Positions 52,045 through 61,031 of a stretch of DNA of 64,000 bases are shown piece after piece (the first letter of the stretch is position 1; each line of letters opens with the position of its first letter). This DNA is from Paenarthrobacter sp. A20 (lineage in GTDB: Bacteria; Actinomycetota; Actinomycetes; Actinomycetales; Micrococcaceae). The DNA is taken from contig NZ_JALJWH010000001.1 in NCBI RefSeq assembly GCF_024168825.1, forward strand, positions 4,978,972 to 5,042,971, given 5' to 3'. The notes beneath the pieces are model-generated. The model was not told where the DNA came from. It worked only from the letters and a program-made list of their open reading frames with translations, and did no database searches. The position numbers and the translations under genes were made by a program.

Positions 52045-52959
52045 ATGACCATGAGCAACAACATCGTCCTCGGCGAAAACCAGTACGGCAAAGCAGAAGT
52101 CCGCGTCGTCAAGGTCACTCGGGATACGGACCGCCACCACATCGAAGACCTGAACGTCACCTCGCAGCTGCGCGGCGATTTCCAGGCCGCACATCTCGAA
52201 GGCGACAACGGCCACGTCGTTGCCACCGACACCCAGAAGAACACGGTCTACGCGTTCGCTCGTGAAGGCATCAACTCCCCCGAGTCCTTCCTCTTGCGCC
52301 TCGCAGACCACTTCACCGGCGGTTTCGACTGGGTCACCGGCGGCCGCTGGGAAGCCGAAGCCTACAGCTGGGATCGCATCCAGGCCCACGGCGAGGGACA
52401 CGACCACAGCTTCGTCCGCAACGGGCAAGAGGTGCGTACCGCCGTCGTCGTCCGTGATGGCGCAACCACCCACCTTATTTCCGGCCTCAAGGACCTGACC
52501 GTCCTTAAGACCACGCAGTCCGGCTTCGTCGGCTACCCGCGCGACAAGTACACCACCCTGCCGGAGACCACGGACCGCATCCTGGCCACCGACGTATCCG
52601 CCCGCTGGCGCTACAACACCAACCTGGATTTCGCCGGCACGGACTTCAACAAGAGCTACGAGGACATCAAGGCACTCCTGCTTGAAGGCTTCACCGAGAA
52701 CTACTCCCACGCCCTGCAGCAGACGCTGTTCGACATGGGCAAGAAGGTCCTGGAAGCACACAGCGAAGTGGACGAGATCAAGTTCTCCATGCCCAACAAG
52801 CACCACTTCCTGGTTGACCTGAGCCCGTTCGGCCTGGACAACCCCAACGAGGTCTTCTTCGCGGCCGACCGCCCGTACGGCCTCATCGAAGCCACGGTCC
52901 AGCGCGAGAACATCCCCGCTGCACCGGTTGCCTGGAGCGGCATCGCCGGCTTCTGCTAA
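52045..52959 (+). CDS. Urate oxidase (cofactor-independent uricase)
   Basis: 304-aa enzyme that oxidises urate to 5-hydroxyisourate. It has the tandem T-fold repeats of uricase; conserved parts are YGKAEVRVVKV with the catalytic Lys, ATDTQKNTVYAFA with the catalytic Thr, SGLKDLTVLKTTQSGFVGYPRDKYTTL, and KHHFLVDLSPFGLDNPNEVFF. The size is normal. The HIU hydrolase and OHCU decarboxylase genes that complete conversion to allantoin are not next to it. The start may also be the ATG at 52051. Confidence 0.93.
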   Translation: MTMSNNIVLGENQYGKAEVRVVKVTRDTDRHHIEDLNVTSQLRGDFQAAHLEGDNGHVVATDTQKNTVYAFAREGINSPESFLLRLADHFTGGFDWVTGGRWEAEAYSWDRIQAHGEGHDHSFVRNGQEVRTAVVVRDGATTHLISGLKDLTVLKTTQSGFVGYPRDKYTTLPETTDRILATDVSARWRYNTNLDFAGTDFNKSYEDIKALLLEGFTENYSHALQQTLFDMGKKVLEAHSEVDEIKFSMPNKHHFLVDLSPFGLDNPNEVFFAADRPYGLIEATVQRENIPAAPVAWSGIAGFC

Positions 52960-52995
52960 GCCCACACCGAAACCGCACTAAACCGCACCACCAAC

Positions 52996-53056
52996 GGGTT
53001 TGTGTGCAGGTCCCGAACAACGGCGCCCCGTCAACGCTGGATCTGCACACAAACCC
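52996..53056 (+). terminator. Hairpin after uricase
   Basis: GGGTTTGTGTGCAG (52996-53009) pairs perfectly with CTGCACACAAACCC (53043-53056) around a 33-nt loop. It lies 36 bp after the uricase stop and partly separates it from the NCS2 permease gene. No T-tract. Confidence 0.65.
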
Positions 53057-53110
53057 GACCCCAAAAACCTAAAGATTTTGTTAGCCAGACACAGTTAGCC
53101 AGACGAAGAC

Positions 53111-53141
53111 GTCTGCCATGAACCCAGAAAGTCTGCCATGA
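53111..53141 (+). other. Duplicated start region with 7-codon mini-ORF
   Basis: GTCTGCCATGAAC occurs twice, 20 bp apart (53111 and 53131), giving two ATGs. The first opens a seven-codon reading frame (MNPESLP) whose TGA overlaps the ATG of the permease gene. The mini-ORF could couple translation. It may simply be a local 20-bp duplication. Confidence 0.4.
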
Positions 53142-54646
53142 ACATCAAAAAGAAGTCCCGCCCTGCGAATACCACCTCTTCGCAGAAGCATCAGCCGGAA
53201 CGCCCCGAGGACAAGCGCCTCTCCATCGGAAGCACGTTCGCCTACGGCTTCCAGCACGTCCTCACCATGTACGGCGGAATCATTGCCCCGCCCCTGATCA
53301 TCGGCGCAGCGGCCGGTATGAACTCCCAGGACATCGGCCTCCTCATCGCCGCCTGTTTGTTTGTTGGCGGGCTCGCTACCATCCTTCAGACGGTGGGCAT
53401 CCCGTGGTTCGGCTCGCAGCTGCCGCTGGTCCAGGGCGTTTCCTTCGCCGGTGTTTCCACCATGGTGGCGATCGTCCAGGGCGGCGGTGGAATCCAGGCG
53501 GTGTTCGGCTCCGTCATTGTGGCCTCGCTGATTGGCCTGGCTATCACTCCACTGTTCTCCAAGATCATCAAGTTCTTCCCGCCGGTTGTTACCGGAACCG
53601 TGATCACCACCATCGGCCTGACACTGATGCCGGTCGCTGCTAACTGGGCCATGGGCGGCAACGCCAAGGCCGACAACTACGGCAGCATGGCCAACATCGG
53701 ACTCGCAGCTGCAACCATGGGCGTCGTCCTGCTCCTGAGCAAGGTGGGCAACGCAGCCATCTCCCGGCTCTCGATCCTGCTGGCCATGGTCATCGGCACC
53801 ATCATCGCGTTGGTGGCCGGCATGGCCGACTTCTCCAAGGTTGGCCAGGGCGACATCGTCGCTTTCCCCACACCCTTCGCCTTCGGCGCTCCCACCTTCG
53901 AAATCGCAGCGATCATCTCCATGCTCATCGTCATCCTGGTGACCCTGACGGAGACCTCGGCGGACATCATCGCAGTGGGCGAAATCGTGGACACCAAGGT
54001 TGACTCCCGCCGCATCGGCGACGGCCTCCGCGCAGACATGCTCTCCAGCGCCATCTCCCCGCTGTTCAACTCCTTCACGCAGAGCGCCTTCGCCCAGAAC
54101 GTGGGACTCGTGGCCATCACGGGCATCAAGAGCCGCTTCGTGGTCAGCGCCGGCGGTCTCATCCTGGTCATCCTCGGCCTCCTGCCGATCCTGGGCCGGG
54201 TTGTCGCAGCGGTTCCGACGCCCGTCCTGGGCGGCGCCGGCGTCGTGCTGTTCGGTACGGTTGCCGCCAGTGGTATCCGCACCCTGGCCAAGGTTGAGTA
54301 CAAGAACAACATGAACCTGATCATCGTGGCTGCTTCGATCGGCTTCGGCATGATCCCCATCGCCGCCCCGAAGTTCTACGACCAGTTCCCGTCCTGGTTC
54401 GCCACGATCTTCCACTCAGGCATCAGCTCGGCAGCCGTCATGGCGATCCTGCTGAACATCCTCTTCAACCACTTCAAGGCCGGCAACTCGGACAACCAGT
54501 CCGTATTCGTGGCCGGTACTGACCGCATCGTCAGCGAAGAGGACATCAAGTGCCTGAGCGAAGGCGACCGCTTCGAGAACGGCAAGCTGATCGACGCCGA
54601 CGGCAAGGAAGTTCCGCTCAAGACCTCCAGCGCGTCGGAGCACTAG
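53138..54646 (+). CDS. NCS2 family urate/xanthine permease
   Basis: Membrane symporter of 502 aa with 14 predicted helices, of the UacT/PucJ/XanP type. Conserved parts are FQHVLTMYGGIIAPPLI in helix 1, GSQLPLVQGVSFAGVSTM, TETSADIIAVGEI and FTQSAFAQNVGLVAITGIKSR, the NCS2 signature with the conserved Gln-Asn. A 70-residue hydrophilic tail ends the protein. Its place after uricase suggests urate or xanthine as substrate. Confidence 0.9.
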   Translation: MNIKKKSRPANTTSSQKHQPERPEDKRLSIGSTFAYGFQHVLTMYGGIIAPPLIIGAAAGMNSQDIGLLIAACLFVGGLATILQTVGIPWFGSQLPLVQGVSFAGVSTMVAIVQGGGGIQAVFGSVIVASLIGLAITPLFSKIIKFFPPVVTGTVITTIGLTLMPVAANWAMGGNAKADNYGSMANIGLAAATMGVVLLLSKVGNAAISRLSILLAMVIGTIIALVAGMADFSKVGQGDIVAFPTPFAFGAPTFEIAAIISMLIVILVTLTETSADIIAVGEIVDTKVDSRRIGDGLRADMLSSAISPLFNSFTQSAFAQNVGLVAITGIKSRFVVSAGGLILVILGLLPILGRVVAAVPTPVLGGAGVVLFGTVAASGIRTLAKVEYKNNMNLIIVAASIGFGMIPIAAPKFYDQFPSWFATIFHSGISSAAVMAILLNILFNHFKAGNSDNQSVFVAGTDRIVSEEDIKCLSEGDRFENGKLIDADGKEVPLKTSSASEH

Positions 54647-54664
54647 CACCCTTCCGCAGATAAC

Positions 54665-54706
54665 AGGCGGCAGTGTTTTCCTTGGGGGACACTGCCGCCT
54701 TTTGTC
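54665..54706 (+). terminator. Hairpin family C, copy 2 (permease terminator)
   Basis: AGGCGGCAGTGT (54665-54676) pairs perfectly with 54689-54700, followed by TTTTGT. It lies 18 bp after the permease stop. Confidence 0.88.
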
Positions 54707-54802
54707 GCGTCGCGTGGTAGCCGCCCCGCACGGAATGTACGACGGCGGCACTCGGCTTTGAGGGCAGCCCACCTTGCGCAGGCCCACACTTGGTCTCCCC
54801 AG

Positions 54803-54842
54803 ATGACAAAAGATGGCAATGTTCTTGGGAAACATTGCCATC
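54803..54842 (-). terminator. Hairpin family C, copy 3 (IclR gene terminator)
   Basis: GATGGCAATGTT (54812-54823) pairs perfectly with 54831-54842 around a 7-nt loop. On the minus strand TTTTGTC follows. It is 21 bp after the IclR gene stop. Confidence 0.85.
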
Positions 54843-54863
54843 AAATGCCAACTCGGCGGGAAG

Positions 54864-55619
54864 TTAGTTCTGGTTAAGCTCCGCGGAGATCGCCCTGGCT
54901 GCTTCACGCAGCATGGGCACGGCGCGGTCGGCGAAGCTCTGGTCCACGCGGGTGATCGGCCCGGAGACAGAGATCGCGGTGGGCGTGGGAGCGTTGGGCA
55001 CAGCCATGGCGAAGCAGCGGACGCCGAGCTCCTGCTCTTCCTCGTCGATGGAGTAGCCGCGTTCGCGGATGAGCTTGAGGTCCGCGAGCAAGGAGTCGAT
55101 GTCGCCGATGCTCTTGGCCGTGGGGGTCGGCATGCCGGTGCGGGCCACGATGCCGCGGACAACCTCGTCGTCCAGCTGGGCGAGGATGGCTTTGCCCACG
55201 CCGGTATCGTGCGTGTGGGCCCGGCGGCCCACCTCGGTGAACATGCGCATGGAGTGCATGGACGGGACCTGGGCGACATAGATGACCATGTCGGAGTCAA
55301 GGACGGCCATGTTGGAGGTCTCGCCGAGGCGTTCCACCAAGGTCTTCAACTGCGGACGGGCCACGGCACCGAGCTGCTTGCTGGCGCCTTCGCCGAGCCG
55401 GATCAGCCGGGGGCCCAGCGCGTAGCGGCGGTTGGGCAGCTGACGGATGTAGCCCAGCGATACCAACGTGCGGAGCAAGCGATGGATGGTGGGCAAGGGG
55501 AGGTCAGTGGACGACGAGAGCTCACTCAAAGTGACGTCGCCGCCTGCGTCCGTAATCAGTTCCAGCAGTTCAAAGACGCGCTCAACGGACTGCACGCCTC
55601 CGGAGGCTTTTTCAGCCAT
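54864..55619 (-). CDS. IclR family transcriptional regulator (AllR-like candidate)
   Basis: 251-aa regulator. The N-terminal winged helix covers about residues 8-70 (GVQSVERVFELLELI, LPLPTIHRLLRTLVSLGYI), and the C-terminal IclR effector domain follows (LGETSNMAVLDSDMVIYVAQV, HTHDTGVGKAILA). Sequence and place, divergent from the malic enzyme / malate synthase / ureidoglycine aminohydrolase operon, match AllR-type repressors, which in E. coli and Streptomyces control allantoin and glyoxylate genes and respond to pathway intermediates. It is the best candidate to bind the TTYCRYATTGYGRAA palindromes; this link is inferred. Confidence 0.85.
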   Translation of the reverse strand: MAEKASGGVQSVERVFELLELITDAGGDVTLSELSSSTDLPLPTIHRLLRTLVSLGYIRQLPNRRYALGPRLIRLGEGASKQLGAVARPQLKTLVERLGETSNMAVLDSDMVIYVAQVPSMHSMRMFTEVGRRAHTHDTGVGKAILAQLDDEVVRGIVARTGMPTPTAKSIGDIDSLLADLKLIRERGYSIDEEEQELGVRCFAMAVPNAPTPTAISVSGPITRVDQSFADRAVPMLREAARAISAELNQN

Positions 55620-55752
55620 TCCCTTGTCTCCAATGACTCAGATTCCGACAACTCTTATCCGCATCGTGAAAAGAATTGCTTAGAACACCCAACATACAGC
55701 ACGCCGGCAAGCTGCGCGATGACACCGAAGATGACCGGGCAGGGGGTTGTGT

Positions 55753-55788
55753 TTCCACTTTGTAGATAATAATATCCATAATACGAAA
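55753..55788. promoter_or_regulatory. Tandem operator sites of the IclR / malic enzyme divergent promoter
   Basis: The minus-strand reading of 55774-55788 is TTTCGTATTATGGAT, one or two bases from the regulon consensus. TTCCACTTTGTAGAT (55753-55767) is a second, weaker site 21 bp away, two helical turns. They lie in the 221-bp gap between the regulator and the operon it probably controls. Confidence 0.6.
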
Positions 55789-55840
55789 ACATTCAGTTTG
55801 GAACGGCGGCCCGGGAACGGGCCTAACAGGAGGAATTTCA

Positions 55841-57241
55841 ATGGCGAATCCGAGCCCCGGAAACTCGATCACCCTGCGCGTCGCCGCACCGTCGAGCTTC
55901 ACCGCTACCAGCGAACTGGCAGCAGCCGTCGGCGCAGCCGGTGCAGCAATCACCGCGCTGGACGTCACGGAATCCCACCACGAGACGATCGTTGTTGACG
56001 TCACCTGCAACACCACCGACGACGACCACGCCGCCCGCGTCAAGGACGCCCTGAACGCCCTCGACGGCGTCACCGTCCAGCACGTCTCGGACCGTACCTT
56101 CCTCATGCACCTCGGCGGCAAGCTCGAGGTCGTCCCCAAGGTAGCCCTGCGCAACCGCGACGACCTCTCGCGTGCCTACACTCCCGGCGTCGCGCGTGTT
56201 TGCATGGCCATCGCAGAAGACCCGGCCGCTGCCCGCAACCTGACGGTCAAGCGCAACACCATCGCCGTCCTCACTGACGGTTCGGCCGTCCTGGGCCTGG
56301 GCAACATCGGCCCCGCCGCGGCACTGCCCGTCATGGAAGGCAAGGCTGCGCTGTTCAAGCAGTTCGCTAACGTTGACGCCTGGCCGGTCTGCCTGGACAC
56401 CCAGGACACCGAAGAAATCATCATGATCGCCAAGGCCATGGCCCCCGTCTACGGCGGCATCAACCTCGAAGACATCGCTGCACCGCGCTGCTTCGAAATC
56501 GAGAACCGCCTCCGCGAAGAGCTCGACATCCCCGTCTTCCACGATGACCAGCACGGCACGGCAATCGTCACGCTCGCTGCCCTGGTCAACGCCCTCCGCG
56601 TTGTGGACAAGAAGCTCTCCGAGGTCAAGATCGTGGTTTCGGGCGTCGGCGCTGCCGGCTCCGCCATCATCCAGCTCCTCAAGGCCCAGGGCGCGCAGCA
56701 CATCATCGCCGCCGGCCGCTCCGGCGCCATCCACTCCGGTGAGGAATACGGCGACGAGCACCGCAGCTGGATCGCCGCGAACACCAACGAAGAAGGCTTC
56801 TCCGGCACTCTGAACGACGCCCTCAAGGGAGCGGACGTCTTCATCGGTGTCTCCGCCCCGCACGTGATCGGCGAGGAGCAGGTCGCTTCGATGGCCGAGG
56901 ACGCAATCGTGTTCGCCATGGCCAACCCGACACCGGAAATCGACCCGGTCATCGCTTCCAAGCACGCAGCCGTGGTTGCCACCGGACGCAGCGACTTCCC
57001 GAACCAGATCAACAATGTGCTGGCCTTCCCCGGCTTCTTCCGGGGCCTGCTGGACGCCGGAGCATCGGACATTACGCCGAACATGCTGGTGGCCGCCGCC
57101 GAGGCAATTGCCAACCGGGTGGCTGACGATGAGCTCAACGCGAGTTACATTATCCCCAGCGTCTTCGATCCCCATGTTGCCGCCGATGTAGCGACCGCCG
57201 TAGCCAATGCTGCGCACGCCAACGCCGCCAGCGCACTCTAG
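55841..57241 (+). CDS. NAD(P)-dependent malic enzyme with N-terminal ACT domain
   Basis: 466-aa enzyme that oxidatively decarboxylates malate to pyruvate. Residues about 9-90 form an ACT-type regulatory domain ([28 protein letters not shown]). The catalytic part has [12 protein letters not shown] with the catalytic Tyr, [12 protein letters not shown] for metal binding and [12 protein letters not shown] for dinucleotide binding. AGGAGG precedes the ATG. It is the first gene of a four-gene operon with malate synthase; together they turn glyoxylate into pyruvate. Confidence 0.9.
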   Translation: MANPSPGNSITLRVAAPSSFTATSELAAAVGAAGAAITALDVTESHHETIVVDVTCNTTDDDHAARVKDALNALDGVTVQHVSDRTFLMHLGGKLEVVPKVALRNRDDLSRAYTPGVARVCMAIAEDPAAARNLTVKRNTIAVLTDGSAVLGLGNIGPAAALPVMEGKAALFKQFANVDAWPVCLDTQDTEEIIMIAKAMAPVYGGINLEDIAAPRCFEIENRLREELDIPVFHDDQHGTAIVTLAALVNALRVVDKKLSEVKIVVSGVGAAGSAIIQLLKAQGAQHIIAAGRSGAIHSGEEYGDEHRSWIAANTNEEGFSGTLNDALKGADVFIGVSAPHVIGEEQVASMAEDAIVFAMANPTPEIDPVIASKHAAVVATGRSDFPNQINNVLAFPGFFRGLLDAGASDITPNMLVAAAEAIANRVADDELNASYIIPSVFDPHVAADVATAVANAAHANAASAL

Positions 57242-57257
57242 AAAAGGACACCGCCAC

Positions 57258-58856
57258 ATGGCTATCACAGTCACTGATCCCCGGCCGATCGATCGCGCCG
57301 AGGAAATCCTCACCCCCAAGGCACTGGCCTTCATCGAGGAACTGCACAAGCGCTTCGCCGGCACCCGCAACGAGCTGCTCGAGGCACGCGGCATCAAACG
57401 CCAGAAGGTTGCCGACACCAGCCGCCTGGACTTCCTCCCCGAGACCCAGGACATCCGCGACGGCGACTGGAAAGTCGCCGAGGCACCGGCAGCTTTGCAG
57501 GACCGCCGCGTCGAAATGACCGGCCCTGCCACCCCGGCCAAAATGGCGATCAACGCGCTGAACTCCGGCGCCAAGGTGTGGCTCGCGGACCTCGAAGACG
57601 CCAGCACGCCCACGTGGCCGAACGTCATCGACGCCATCCTCAACCTCCGCGACGCCGCCCAGGGCACCCTGAGCTACACCTCCCCTGAGGGCAAGGAATA
57701 CCGCCTCCGCACCGACGCTCCCCTGGCTGTCGTCGTGGCCCGCCCGCGTGGCTGGCACATGGAAGAACGGCACCTGCTGATCGACGGCGAACCCACCGTA
57801 GGTGCACTGGTGGACTTCGGCCTGCACTTCTTCCACATCGCCAAGCAGCTCCTCCTCAACGGTCACGGCCCGTACTACTACCTGCCCAAGATGGAGAGCC
57901 ACCTCGAGGCACGCCTCTGGAACGACGTCTTCGTCTTCGCCCAGGACTTCCTCGGCATCCCGCAGGGCAGCGTCCGCGCCACCGTGCTCATCGAGACCAT
58001 CCCGGCAGCATTCGAGATGGACGAGATCCTCTACGAACTGCGCGATCACGCCTCGGGCCTGAACGCCGGCCGTTGGGACTACCTCTTCAGCATCATCAAG
58101 TACTTCCGTGATGCCGGCGAAGAGTTCGTCCTCCCGGACCGCGCCACCGTTGCCATGACTGCACCGTTTATGCGCGCCTACACCGAACTCCTGGTCAAGA
58201 CCTGCCACCACCGCGGCGCCTTCGCCATGGGTGGCATGGCCGCCGTCATCCCCAACCGCAAGCAGCCCGACGTCACCGCCGCAGCCTTCGACAAGGTCCG
58301 CGCCGACAAGACCCGCGAAGCGAACGATGGCTTTGACGGCTCCTGGGTGGCACACCCGGACCTGGTTTCCACCTGCCGCGAAGTCTTCGACTCCGTCCTC
58401 GGCGACCGTCCCAACCAGCTGGACAAGCAGCGCCCCGAGGTGAGCGTCACCGCTGAGCAGCTCATCGACGTCGCCTCCGCCGAAGGCCACGTCACCGAGG
58501 CAGGCCTGCGCCTGAACCTGTACGTCGCCGTCGCCTACACCGGCGTCTGGATCTCCGGCAGCGGCGCGGTTGCCATCCACAACCTCATGGAAGACGCCGC
58601 AACTGCGGAGATCTCCCGCTCGCAGGTCTGGCAGCAAATCCGCAACAAGTCCGTCCTCGCGGACACGGGCAACACCGTGACCCGCGAACTCGTCACCCGC
58701 ATCCTCGGAGAAGAAACCGAGCGCCTGCGCATCGAATTCGGCGACGAGAACTTCAAGGCCTACTACGAGCCCGCATCCAAGCTGATCGAGGACATCTGTT
58801 TGTCCGACGACTACACGGACTTCCTCACCACTCCCGCGTACGAGCTGGTGGGCTGA
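57258..58856 (+). CDS. aceB: Malate synthase A
   Basis: 532-aa enzyme condensing glyoxylate and acetyl-CoA to malate. Family marks are KVWLADLEDASTPTWPNV with catalytic Asp/Glu, VARPRGWHMEERHLL, TVLIETIPAAFEMDEIL, GLNAGRWDYLFS and FAMGGMAAVIP. The ATG at 57258 follows AAGGA and is 16 bp after the malic enzyme stop. In this operon its glyoxylate comes from ureidoglycolate, not from isocitrate; no isocitrate lyase gene is in the window. Confidence 0.95.
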   Translation: MAITVTDPRPIDRAEEILTPKALAFIEELHKRFAGTRNELLEARGIKRQKVADTSRLDFLPETQDIRDGDWKVAEAPAALQDRRVEMTGPATPAKMAINALNSGAKVWLADLEDASTPTWPNVIDAILNLRDAAQGTLSYTSPEGKEYRLRTDAPLAVVVARPRGWHMEERHLLIDGEPTVGALVDFGLHFFHIAKQLLLNGHGPYYYLPKMESHLEARLWNDVFVFAQDFLGIPQGSVRATVLIETIPAAFEMDEILYELRDHASGLNAGRWDYLFSIIKYFRDAGEEFVLPDRATVAMTAPFMRAYTELLVKTCHHRGAFAMGGMAAVIPNRKQPDVTAAAFDKVRADKTREANDGFDGSWVAHPDLVSTCREVFDSVLGDRPNQLDKQRPEVSVTAEQLIDVASAEGHVTEAGLRLNLYVAVAYTGVWISGSGAVAIHNLMEDAATAEISRSQVWQQIRNKSVLADTGNTVTRELVTRILGEETERLRIEFGDENFKAYYEPASKLIEDICLSDDYTDFLTTPAYELVG

Positions 58857-58857
58857 G

Positions 58858-60120
58858 ATGGGCTCATTCTCTTCCTCTGATCTGGCCCACATCGAGTCGC
58901 AGCTTGAGGCGACGGACCAGCTGCTGGACCGCAACTACCCCGGTGACGACGGCTCACGCCAGCCCATCCACACCGTCTACATCCCGGCCGACCGCTTCAC
59001 GCCTTCCCTTGCGGCAGAGTGGGGCGCCCAGGCACTCGCGACGGCGGACGCTCACGGCGGCCTGGAGAAGCTGGGACAGTTGCTGGGCCAGGAGTCTCAC
59101 CTGGCTGCCGCTGTCGCAGAGCGTGTGGCGGCGAAGCTTTCTGCTGAGCCGATCGAAGACCTCCGTCTGGACTTCGAAGACGGCTACGGCGACCGCGGCG
59201 ACGAGGCAGAAGACGCCGACGCCGTTGCTGCCGCCAACGCTGTTGCTGCTGCCGTTGCGGCCGGGACAGCTCCGCCGTTCATCGGCATCCGCTTCAAGTG
59301 CTTCGAAGCCCCCACCCGGGCCCGCGGCCTGAAGACCCTGGACCTGTTCGTCTCCACGTTGGCCGCCGCCGGCGAACTCCCGGACGGGCTGATCCTCACC
59401 CTGCCCAAGGTCACCACGGTGGCCCAGGTCCAGGCCATGGACTTCGCGGTATCCCGGCTGGAGGAAGTCCACGGGCTTCCCGCGGGCCGGCTTCGCTTCG
59501 AGGTGCAGGTGGAAACTCCGCAGCTCATCATCGGCGCGGACGGAACCTCCCCTGTAGCCCAGCTCCCCCACGTCGTTCCGGGCCGTATCAGTGCCCTGCA
59601 CTACGGGACGTACGACTACAGCGCCTCGCTGGGGATCTCCGCCGAATACCAGTCCATGGAGCACCCGGTGGCCGACTTCGCCAAGGAAGTCATGCAGCTC
59701 GCCGTCGCCGGCACGGGCATCCGCCTCTCTGACGGTTCCACCAACATCATCCCCGTCGGCGACGGCGTTGAGGATGCTTGGAAGCTGCACGGCCGCCTGG
59801 TCCGACGTTCCCTGGAAAACGGCTACTACCAGGGCTGGGATCTCCACGCCGCCCAGCTCCCCAGCCGCTTCTCGGCGTCGTACGCTTTCTACCGCGAAGG
59901 CCTGCCCGCAGCGGCCCTGCGCCTCCGCAACTATGTTGAGCGCACCGAAGGCGGCGTCATGGATGAGCCCGCCACGGCCCGCGCCCTTGCCGGCTTCGTC
60001 CTCCGCGGCGTCCAGTGCGGCGCAGTGGGGACCGACGAGGTCAAGGCGCTTGCCGGCGTCGAACTTTCACAGCTGACCGCACTGGCGCACCCGCGGCTCG
60101 CACAACCAACTTCGCACTGA
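58858..60120 (+). CDS. DUF6986-like protein, HpcH/citrate lyase-type aldolase fold
   Basis: 420-aa cytosolic protein starting one base after the malate synthase stop. The barrel-like body resembles HpcH/HpaI and malyl-CoA lyase enzymes: EDLRLDFEDGYGDRGDEAED looks like a Mg-binding Asp/Glu segment, LRFEVQVETPQLI recalls the conserved Glu strand, and ISALHYGTYDYSASLGI the next motif. No CoA-binding motif is evident. The tight place between aceB and the ureidoglycine aminohydrolase gene points to a step in ureidoglycolate or glyoxylate use, but the reaction is unknown. Confidence 0.72.
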   Translation: MGSFSSSDLAHIESQLEATDQLLDRNYPGDDGSRQPIHTVYIPADRFTPSLAAEWGAQALATADAHGGLEKLGQLLGQESHLAAAVAERVAAKLSAEPIEDLRLDFEDGYGDRGDEAEDADAVAAANAVAAAVAAGTAPPFIGIRFKCFEAPTRARGLKTLDLFVSTLAAAGELPDGLILTLPKVTTVAQVQAMDFAVSRLEEVHGLPAGRLRFEVQVETPQLIIGADGTSPVAQLPHVVPGRISALHYGTYDYSASLGISAEYQSMEHPVADFAKEVMQLAVAGTGIRLSDGSTNIIPVGDGVEDAWKLHGRLVRRSLENGYYQGWDLHAAQLPSRFSASYAFYREGLPAAALRLRNYVERTEGGVMDEPATARALAGFVLRGVQCGAVGTDEVKALAGVELSQLTALAHPRLAQPTSH

Positions 60121-60134
60121 TAGGAGCATCTCGC

Positions 60135-60947
60135 ATGGGCAAGTACTACTACCCGCAGGGCGGCCTGCCGCCGCAGACACAGCTGACCACCGAGCGGGCC
60201 ATCGTCACCGAGGCTTACACGGTGATCCCCAAGGGCGTCATGACGGACATCGTCACCAGCAACCTTCCGGGCTTCTCCAACACGCGCTCGTGGATCATCG
60301 CGCGGCCGATCTCCGGCTTCGCCACCACGTTCTCCCAGCTGATCGTGGAGATCGCACCGGGCGGCGGGGCTCCGAAGGCCGAGTTCGAGGCCGGCGTCGA
60401 AGGCGTCATCTTCGTTACCAAGGGCCAGGTCAACCTGACCCTCGACGGCGAACTGCACCACCTCGAAGAGGGCGGCTACGCCTACCTTGCTGCAGGTTCG
60501 GAATGGGGCCTGGAGAACGTCTCCGACGACATCGTTTCCTTCCACTGGATCCGCAAGGCCTACGAGCGCCTGGAAGGTTTCGAGGCCAAGTCCTTCGTGA
60601 CCAACGAGAAGGACGTGGAACCCACCTCCATGCCGGATACGGACGACGTCTGGAAGACCACGCGCTTCACGGACTCCAGCGACCTCGCCCACGACATGCA
60701 GGTCAACATCGTCACTTTCCAGCCCGGCGGCGTGATCCCCTTCCCGGAAACCCACGTCATGGAGCACGGCCTGTACGTCCTGGAAGGCAAGGCCATGTAC
60801 TTGCTCAACAACGACTGGGTTGAGGTGGAGGCCGGCGACTTCATGTGGCTGCGCGCGTTCTGCCCGCAGGCTTGCTACGCCGGCGGTCCGGGCGAGTTCC
60901 GTTACCTGCTGTACAAGGACATGAACCGCCAGGTGAAGCTCACCTAG
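60135..60947 (+). CDS. allE: (S)-ureidoglycine aminohydrolase (bicupin)
   Basis: 270-aa enzyme releasing ammonia from ureidoglycine to give ureidoglycolate. It has two cupin domains: the first around VEGVIFVTKGQVNLTLDGE, the second with the metal-binding HVMEHGLYVLEGKAMYLLNND and GDFMWLRAFCPQACYAGG. Length and the N-terminal YYYPQGGLPPQ match the AllE/UGHY family. TAGGAG precedes the ATG. It is the last gene of the malic enzyme / malate synthase operon, which makes sense because its product yields the glyoxylate that malate synthase uses. Confidence 0.9.
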   Translation: MGKYYYPQGGLPPQTQLTTERAIVTEAYTVIPKGVMTDIVTSNLPGFSNTRSWIIARPISGFATTFSQLIVEIAPGGGAPKAEFEAGVEGVIFVTKGQVNLTLDGELHHLEEGGYAYLAAGSEWGLENVSDDIVSFHWIRKAYERLEGFEAKSFVTNEKDVEPTSMPDTDDVWKTTRFTDSSDLAHDMQVNIVTFQPGGVIPFPETHVMEHGLYVLEGKAMYLLNNDWVEVEAGDFMWLRAFCPQACYAGGPGEFRYLLYKDMNRQVKLT

Positions 60948-60969
60948 TCCGTTCCTCGCTTGCGGAGAG

Positions 60970-61011
60970 ATCGCCGGAAAGCTGCCAGTTCGTCTGGAGT
61001 TTTCCGGCGAT
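60970..61011. repeat. Hairpin family D, copy 2
   Basis: ATCGCCGGAAA (60970-60980) pairs perfectly with 61001-61011; CCAG/CTGG extend it inside. The right arm continues GATTTCGCG as at 48251. It lies between the convergent allE and the small membrane protein gene. Confidence 0.8.
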
Positions 61012-61031
61012 TTCGCGTTTCTCCGGCGAAC

